Positions 58,520 through 64,000 of a stretch of 64,000 bases of DNA are shown here, one piece after another. The stretch is from the NCBI GenBank assembly GCA_905147135.1, contig LR990060.1:12230001-12294000 (forward strand), in the 5' to 3' direction. Under the pieces are notes generated by a model that was not told the origin of the DNA, did no database searches, and saw only the letters and a program-made list of their open reading frames with translations. How positions within the stretch are numbered: position 1 is the stretch's first letter; every line of letters begins with the position of its first letter. Source of the stretch: Blastobasis lacticolella (Eukaryota; Arthropoda; Insecta; Lepidoptera; Blastobasidae). A program made the translations under genes and the position numbers.

Positions 58520-58985
58520 CGATAGAATGTGTTCCATAATCCAATCTGGTCTGGTTCAAACTAGGTTATCAGAGTCAAGGAGGTCAAATGGCAGTCGCTA
58601 AACATTCATAACCTGCGGCCTTAGCCAAGAGGTTGCGTTAATCTACAATCGTTTGTGGTAGAAAAAATGTATGGGATTTGACATAAGCTAACGTTATCTG
58701 ACATAAGCTGTTTGTGGTAGAAATTCTTGGTCCATAGACAATTAACGTACTTTCGGCGTACAAAGGAGGCGGATTGGCGGATGATCCTACACAATCAGAG
58801 TCAATGTAGATGTCGGTAGAAATAGTCGAACTTCGAGCTGTCAATTTTCTACCATACACGCATTACGCAAGCGGAGCTGTCAAAGATGGCTAGACCAGCT
58901 GATCTGGATTAATGGAAATCTTGGATAATGGGGAAGGCGGACAAAGGCCCTCGCGCGCAAGTGCATAACTGGAACGTGAAGATAA
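58520..58985 (+). mobile_element. SINE family A interrupted by a possible MITE
   Basis: Left part contains AATCCAATCTGGTCTGGTTC and GGAGGTCAAATGGCAGTCGC. Right part from 58893 contains CTGATCTGGATTAATGGAAA and AAGGCGGACAAAGGCCCTCG. The insert lies between, with 16-bp imperfect inverted repeats. Confidence 0.7.
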
Positions 58986-59004
58986 CAATTATAAAAACGG
59001 GTGT

Positions 59005-59402
59005 ATTTTAAGGGTATGTTCCTTGTTTCCTACCGCGTATCTTTGCTGACGAGTAGCCCGATATTTCGACACAGTTGCAAAAGTCAACAAAGGCAGTAGG
59101 TTAGTTAGTTGATGTCGATGTGTGAGTGCAAATATTAATAACGACACTTCATCTGTGTGGGAGCGTCGACTGCTCCAATCGAACGACGCGAGCTCCTACG
59201 TTGGTGTCTCACCGGCAACTGAATGACCAATTACAACGGCATTTGTATATGTATTGCGTCCATATTTTAAACTTGCTTGTGTGCGTTAATGCGATAGTGG
59301 GGCGCGTCATTTTAGATTAGACGAGGTCTACGCGGTAGGAAACCCGGAACATACCTTTAAATGTGTGATAATAACCGCGATAGTTTAAAACATCATACTG
59401 TA
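59005..59402. repeat. FB1-related element with inverted ends
   Basis: About 31-bp inverted ends: TTTCCTACCGCGTA at 59026-59039 faces TACGCGGTAGGAAA at 59329-59342, and the inversion extends into AAGGGTATGTTCC/GGAACATACCTT. The left arm also carries CCCGATATTTCGACACAGTT. The interior has no recognised coding. Confidence 0.7.
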
Positions 59403-59800
59403 TTAAAGTGAAATCAGAATCTTCTGACCCACTTCACTTAAACAATATTCACTGAACACATTTCACATTGCAAAAATATGAATTAAGGCGACCTAAAGTC
59501 TAGGTTTATCTAGATAAATCTTCATGAAAATCGACTCACTGGCTTTTGGCATGTTCCGGATTTCCGTAGCTTTCACTAAATGGCTTTCAACAGGGAAAGC
59601 TTCTGAAAGAGCTTCTCGAAGCTCGGGTCAACGAACTTATAGGAAAGCTGAGGTATTACCTTGTGCAAATATTTTTCTGGCAATGGTATCTACCTAATAT
59701 ATAGATTCATTTATTTCTCAAGGTATCAAAATATCAAGTTTCAAAATATTTTCTGGATAGAAATAGTCAATGCAATATGTACACAATAATTTAAACTCTC

Positions 59801-60055
59801 GGCCGTGTGGTGTCCGACAGAGTAGAATAGCACCAACCCATTACACTCATCGGTGTCGTACGAGGCGACTAATGTTTTCGAGGCAAAAAATCAAGAGTCT
59901 CCGTAGGCTGGAAAATGGGCAGCAGCATTTTCCATTTTTATATTTAAACACTGCGATCTCCAACCCGCCTGCCAAACGTGGAGATTATGGCAATAACCTC
60001 CCCGTTTCGTGGGAGAGGCCCTAAGTCCTGCAGTGGACTGTTACGGGCTATGGTG
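59801..60055 (+). repeat. GATGAT-tailed interspersed repeat (family C)
   Basis: About 250-bp repeat: GGCCGTGTGGTGTCCGACAG, AGTAGAATAGCACCAACCC, GGCGACTAATGTTTTCGAGG, AACACTGCGATCTCCAACCC and GTCCTGCAGTGGACTGTTAC. Most copies end in a GATGAT run, absent here. No pol III boxes or coding potential seen; probably a retroposon 3' end. Ten copies lie in this window. Confidence 0.8.
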
Positions 60056-60759
60056 AATTTAAACTTACATAACAATCAAGCGCTTATTACGATTGACTAA
60101 ATTCAGTTACCTAAATTCAGAAACAAACAACGAGCAAATCAAAGCGTCCATTTATAATAAGGTCCATTTTTGTATCACGGTTTTCGAAAAGCGGCGCGTA
60201 ACATAATGTACTTTTTTATGAGCAATACATTCCACTTTTATTTGCGATGCTTTTTGTATCTGAATTTAGGCTACTGAATTCAGTCAAATGTAATAAGCGC
60301 ATTAGGCAATTCTCCCTTTGCCGTTGTGTACAATATTAATTTGAACTACTTTAAAAATACTTCTTCATTTCAATAGCATAATAAATACCTTTAATACCAG
60401 TGGGTTTGCTGGTTTGAAGTGTACGTTATTATATTCCATTTAATTGAAGGAAAAAAGCGTATAATTAGTGTAGTACTTATAGCGGACGGTAGTCTGTGGT
60501 CTTGTTAGGAACGACTCGTACTTGGAAAAAAATTATACCCTCCTTCAGGATTGTCGGTCGTTGGATAATTATGAGTCCTACAAGCTATTAATTAGGGATT
60601 GGAAAATTATATAATGCTATGGCAAAGTCATTTTAAATTAATTAGCGTATACTTTTTTTTACTAGCTTTCCGCCCACAACTCCGCCCTCGTGGACTCCAC
60701 GTTGTATCGCACAAGTGGGGAAGGGGGGAAAAGTGGGGAGGGGAGGGCTATATTGGCTC

Positions 60760-61250
60760 TTCGAATTCTGGTTTAAAGAGCCAAAGCGAACATAGGAAAA
60801 GAAACACAGTATCGATATTTTGACATTTTGGCTTTTAAAATCCGGATTGATAAAAGTAGATAGTATAATAAAATAATGAATGAGCGAGCTTTGAATTTTT
60901 GGTATTTTGGCTCTTAAAATCCAGATTGATTGCTGATCATGTGACGCGGGCGGTTCGAATGAAGAAAAAAATTTGCGAGGGCAGCAATCTCAAAAGTTAA
61001 CAGATTTTTACGCTAAACATCTGGGGTGAAGATAATAAAAGTAGATAAGTAACATAAAGTAATGAATGAGCGAGCTTGGAGCGAGCTCAATGACCTCCGA
61101 TATTTTGGCTCTAAAATCCGAATTTCGGAATTGTCGTCTTTTTCGAAAGTTGGCTCAAAAAGCTGGAGCAATCTTAATGAAAATAACAGAATCCATTGAA
61201 TGAGCGAGCGCAGCGAGCTCGGTGTTTATGGTATTTGGCCTTAAAAATCA
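60760..61250. repeat. Degenerate tandem repeat (AATGAATGAGCGAGC / TTTTGGCTCTTAAAATC)
   Basis: AATGAATGAGCGAGCTT occurs at 60875 and 61059, and TGAATGAGCGAGCGCAGCGA at 61198. Each is followed by TTTTGGCTYTWAAAATC. Similar sequence in inverse orientation is at 26560-26790. Confidence 0.7.
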
Positions 61251-62409
61251 AAAAGCTCTTAGTTTTGTTTCAATAAAAAATATATATGTCGTCGCGTGAA
61301 GGAAAGGGGTGTATCAGGATCATTGTCATCAGGGTGGTGATATCAGTATTAGGTCGTATTCGTCCAGATAAATTAAAGAAAAGGTTCACATTTACTCCAC
61401 TGTATTTATTCCATTTCATTTTTGCACATCACTTATAATTTCACTAGAATTCAGAGCGGTATTACAAATGTAGGCAGTTGAGGTAATTTACTTTCTTATT
61501 TCAAAGGTGATTTTAAAATTACTTTATTTTTTAAACGTAAATAACACTTTCTATTAACGAACTTCAAACGTAAACAAACGAAATGTGGAGACAGTTTCAA
61601 GACGCGTCACTCCTCGGCGGCGGTCGCGCCAAGAATGGCCGCCACTCGGCCCGAGTCGTGCCGTCGAGACTCTGTCAGCACGCCCCACCAGAGGGCGCAC
61701 TCCCACTTCCGTTTTCATCGTCATGAGTCCGTACTATTGACCACATGAGTCCATACTATTGACCGTGATCCGTCACGGCCGTCCTGCTGTACACACGTCC
61801 TCGTGTGTAATCTGAAACATGAAAACCATATCACAGTACTATATTCGCTCGGTCACTTCTGACCACAACACATCACCCAAATAAGTCTTATGAATCATGT
61901 GATTGGATCTATCACGACTGCATTAACCCACCAATTCTTCACATAAAACATACGTCCATTATCATTTATCATACTAAACTTCTGTAGATTGAGAGATAAC
62001 AACATCATCTTGTACATAAATTATTCTTTATAAGTTGCCGACATAAATTCAGCTACGACTTCAGTTCATTAGAGAGGCGTGACAAGGTATAACACCAGAC
62101 TATGAACCGTATCACAATTACCACCAATGAAGAAGGTTTAATCATCGTCACCAGTGTTTTCCCCTTGATGCTCTTGTTGAGTGGGAAACAAGCCCCAATC
62201 ACAGAGCTCGCGTATAGTCCCCGACGTCCATTACTGTAGGTACTTAGATTCACTACAAATATGTGACATACCTACGTCAAATTTTCAGTACTCAGCAAAA
62301 GACCCAATGTTACTTCGAGTGGGATTGAAACACTCCTTCATTAAATGCCATATGATTTTTGATCATCCGTCAGCGCCATCCTAATTTAAAAAGAATAAGT
62401 AATGTTACC

Positions 62410-62972
62410 ATACAGGAGAAATGACACACAGGCGACGAACCACCACACGACGGACGCCATCAGTCGGGCCGCCACGCAATCAGGCCGCCACGCAACCAGG
62501 CCGCCACGCAACTGGACCTGCACACAAGCGAAATACCACACAGACTAGGTGCCACACAGGTTGGGTGTCACTCTGGTCAGTGCCACTCTAATCGTCAAAC
62601 TATGAGTTTATTCATCATATATCCTGTGTCACGTCTACCAAAGCACGATACAGGTAAGATGTCACACACGGGTAAATTTCACAGAGGCAAAATGCCACAC
62701 ATAAAAATGCCACACCGGCGAAATGCCATACAGGTAGAATGCCTCACAGGCTAAATACCACACAGACTTAATGTCACACAGACTATGCCACACAGGCGAA
62801 ATGCCAAACAGGCGGGATGCCACACAGGCGGGAGCCACACAGGCGAGAGCCACACAAGCGGGAGCCACACAGGCGGGAGCCACACAGGCAGGAGCCACAC
62901 AGGCGGGAGCCACACAGACGGGAGCCACACAGACGGGAGCCACACAGGCGGGAGCCACACAGGCGGGACAAA
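62410..62972. repeat. Minisatellite (CCACACAGGCGGGAG)
   Basis: Array of 18-bp units (ATGCCACACAGGCGAA) at the left changing to 15-bp units (GCCACACAGGCGGGA) at 62820-62972. Unit lengths are multiples of three, so many frames stay open; no protein is implied. Confidence 0.92.
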
Positions 62973-64000
62973 TAAATAGAAGCTGTCTATAGATTCTCAG
63001 CTCGTGGTCAATCCTTCGACCAAATCTGTACTAAGTCAGTGATAGGTAACAGTCTATCTGCTATCATAACCCGGTCAATAACGGTCTACGAGTTACACAA
63101 CAAGTAATCGTCACAGATCCGAACAACTGTTTACGGTGTCATCTCTACAAAAACAACAAAATAAAAATAAACATTATTTCTACTGCCCAATATCAAAACT
63201 AAATCAGAAGTTTAATAATAAGAAGCTCTCACGTCTATTTGATACGCCAGTTATAGGTAACAATAGTCCATTTGTTGCCACACCAAAACTAAACAAGCAA
63301 TAATCATCGTCATCGATTTTAACTGTTCGAACGAGTATACTCTATCTAGACTTTACGTTACGTTTAAGCTCCCATTTTGAAACCATTTAACAATGTTTGT
63401 AATAACGAAGGCATCCCATATAAAGCCGCCTTCTAAAAAAATTACAAAATAAAATTTGCTATCTACAGCCACAACATCCGAGACTTTCGGGGATCTTAGC
63501 CCAATGAGTCACACACATGACTCCCGGGTCACTCCAAGTCAGCCAAATAAATCTGGATGTTTGACCTCAACAACAATTCAGGTACTTAAAAACTTGTACT
63601 GGCAGAAGGATATGAAATCTCACCATTGCTTACACTGTCTCATTTTACTGGCACAACAACAGAACTCAAAATAGTTAATTTATCAGTAATCAAGGAAATT
63701 TCAGTACTCGAAGCTAAAAATAATTTATAAAACCGGCTATTGAACTATCACCAAAATATCTGGACTTTCTCACCATCGTTATCGTTCAACACTTTCTCAC
63801 AAAGCTTAAAACAACTACCTGCTATTAGCCACGCTCCCATAGCCTCCATCAGGCCGGTAAGCAACCATAAAACTCTCCCATAGGCTCCATTAGCCCACCA
63901 TCACTGATAAAACACGATCACCTTCATCCGATGATGCAACAAATTTTGAGAAAACAAAACGATCACATAAATCTCATAAAAACCTCGGCTCGATAGTCGT

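Larger units (their letters stand above)
46710..64000. other. Region upstream of the visible PATJ-like exons, no confident exon
   Basis: If the gene has further PDZ domains upstream, as PATJ proteins do, their exons should lie here or beyond 64000. I read the minus strand for PDZ signatures (GLG loop, GIFV strand, VNG/VDG turn) and found none. Stretches without any recognised element include 47700-48050, 49330-50270, 50400-51260, 52090-52800, 57500-58080, 60060-60740, 61250-62400 and 62980-64000. A compact GC-rich patch at 61600-61720 is unexplained. Confidence 0.55.

Noticed and set aside
61560..61830. GC-rich patch as coding exon or LTR-retrotransposon end
   Set aside because: A minus-strand frame ends plausibly, but I see no terminal repeats or recognisable protein, so the call is not supported.
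62800..62972. CRISPR-like regular repeats
   Set aside because: No distinct spacers; it is a contiguous 15-bp tandem repeat in an animal genome.
62662..62992. Open frames encoding Cys/Val/Ala/Pro or Gly/Ser/His/Thr repeats
   Set aside because: They arise from a minisatellite with 15/18-bp units read in several frames on both strands; no start, homology or splice evidence.

Overview
The window is AT-rich, intron- and repeat-dominated animal DNA that reads as a moth or butterfly (Lepidoptera) genome. This is inferred from the repeat population: tRNA-derived SINEs, RTE/CR1/Jockey-type LINE tails, a Helitron, a mariner remnant and foldback elements, all of styles familiar from lepidopteran genomes. 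It is also inferred from a conserved animal cell-polarity gene. There are no operons, ribosome-binding sites or prokaryotic features.

The only host gene I can support is a multi-PDZ scaffold protein on the minus strand, most like PATJ/MUPP1. It appears as five small exons in transcript order: 46533-46709, 43585-43688, 36155-36279, 22021-22112 and 910-1004. All five have good splice sites and mutually compatible phases. The last three together encode one complete PDZ domain. Only 593 coding bases are spread over about 46 kb; the introns are 2.8, 7.3, 14.0 and 21.0 kb. The gene continues past the left edge (the last exon ends in phase 2 at a donor). Its 5' exons must lie right of 46709; I found none with confidence up to 64000.

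The introns are full of transposons. Intron 21-1 kb holds a 4.2-kb Helitron (16361-20593) with both termini, a readable Rep/helicase gene truncated at both ends and a tandemly duplicated 5' terminus. It also holds a broken mariner (about 11 kb), a triplicated unit of unknown origin (5.6-6.8 kb) and many SINEs. Intron 36-22 kb holds a diverged tandem duplication (22.6-26.4 kb) whose second copy was inflated by later insertions, and an RTE pseudogene. Intron 43-36 kb holds a 5'-truncated LINE that landed inside a foldback element, and a Penelope-like fragment.

From 46.7 to 64 kb I see repeats, a LINE end, an RTE end, degenerate tandem arrays (49.0-49.3, 60.8-61.25 and 62.4-63.0 kb) and otherwise unrecognised sequence. 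Short-loop perfect palindromes unrelated to one another are scattered through the window.

No new gene system is evident. The most unusual items are the Helitron architecture, the nested and foldback structures, the triplicated 5.6-6.8 kb unit and the microsatellites that begin a few bases after two splice donors.
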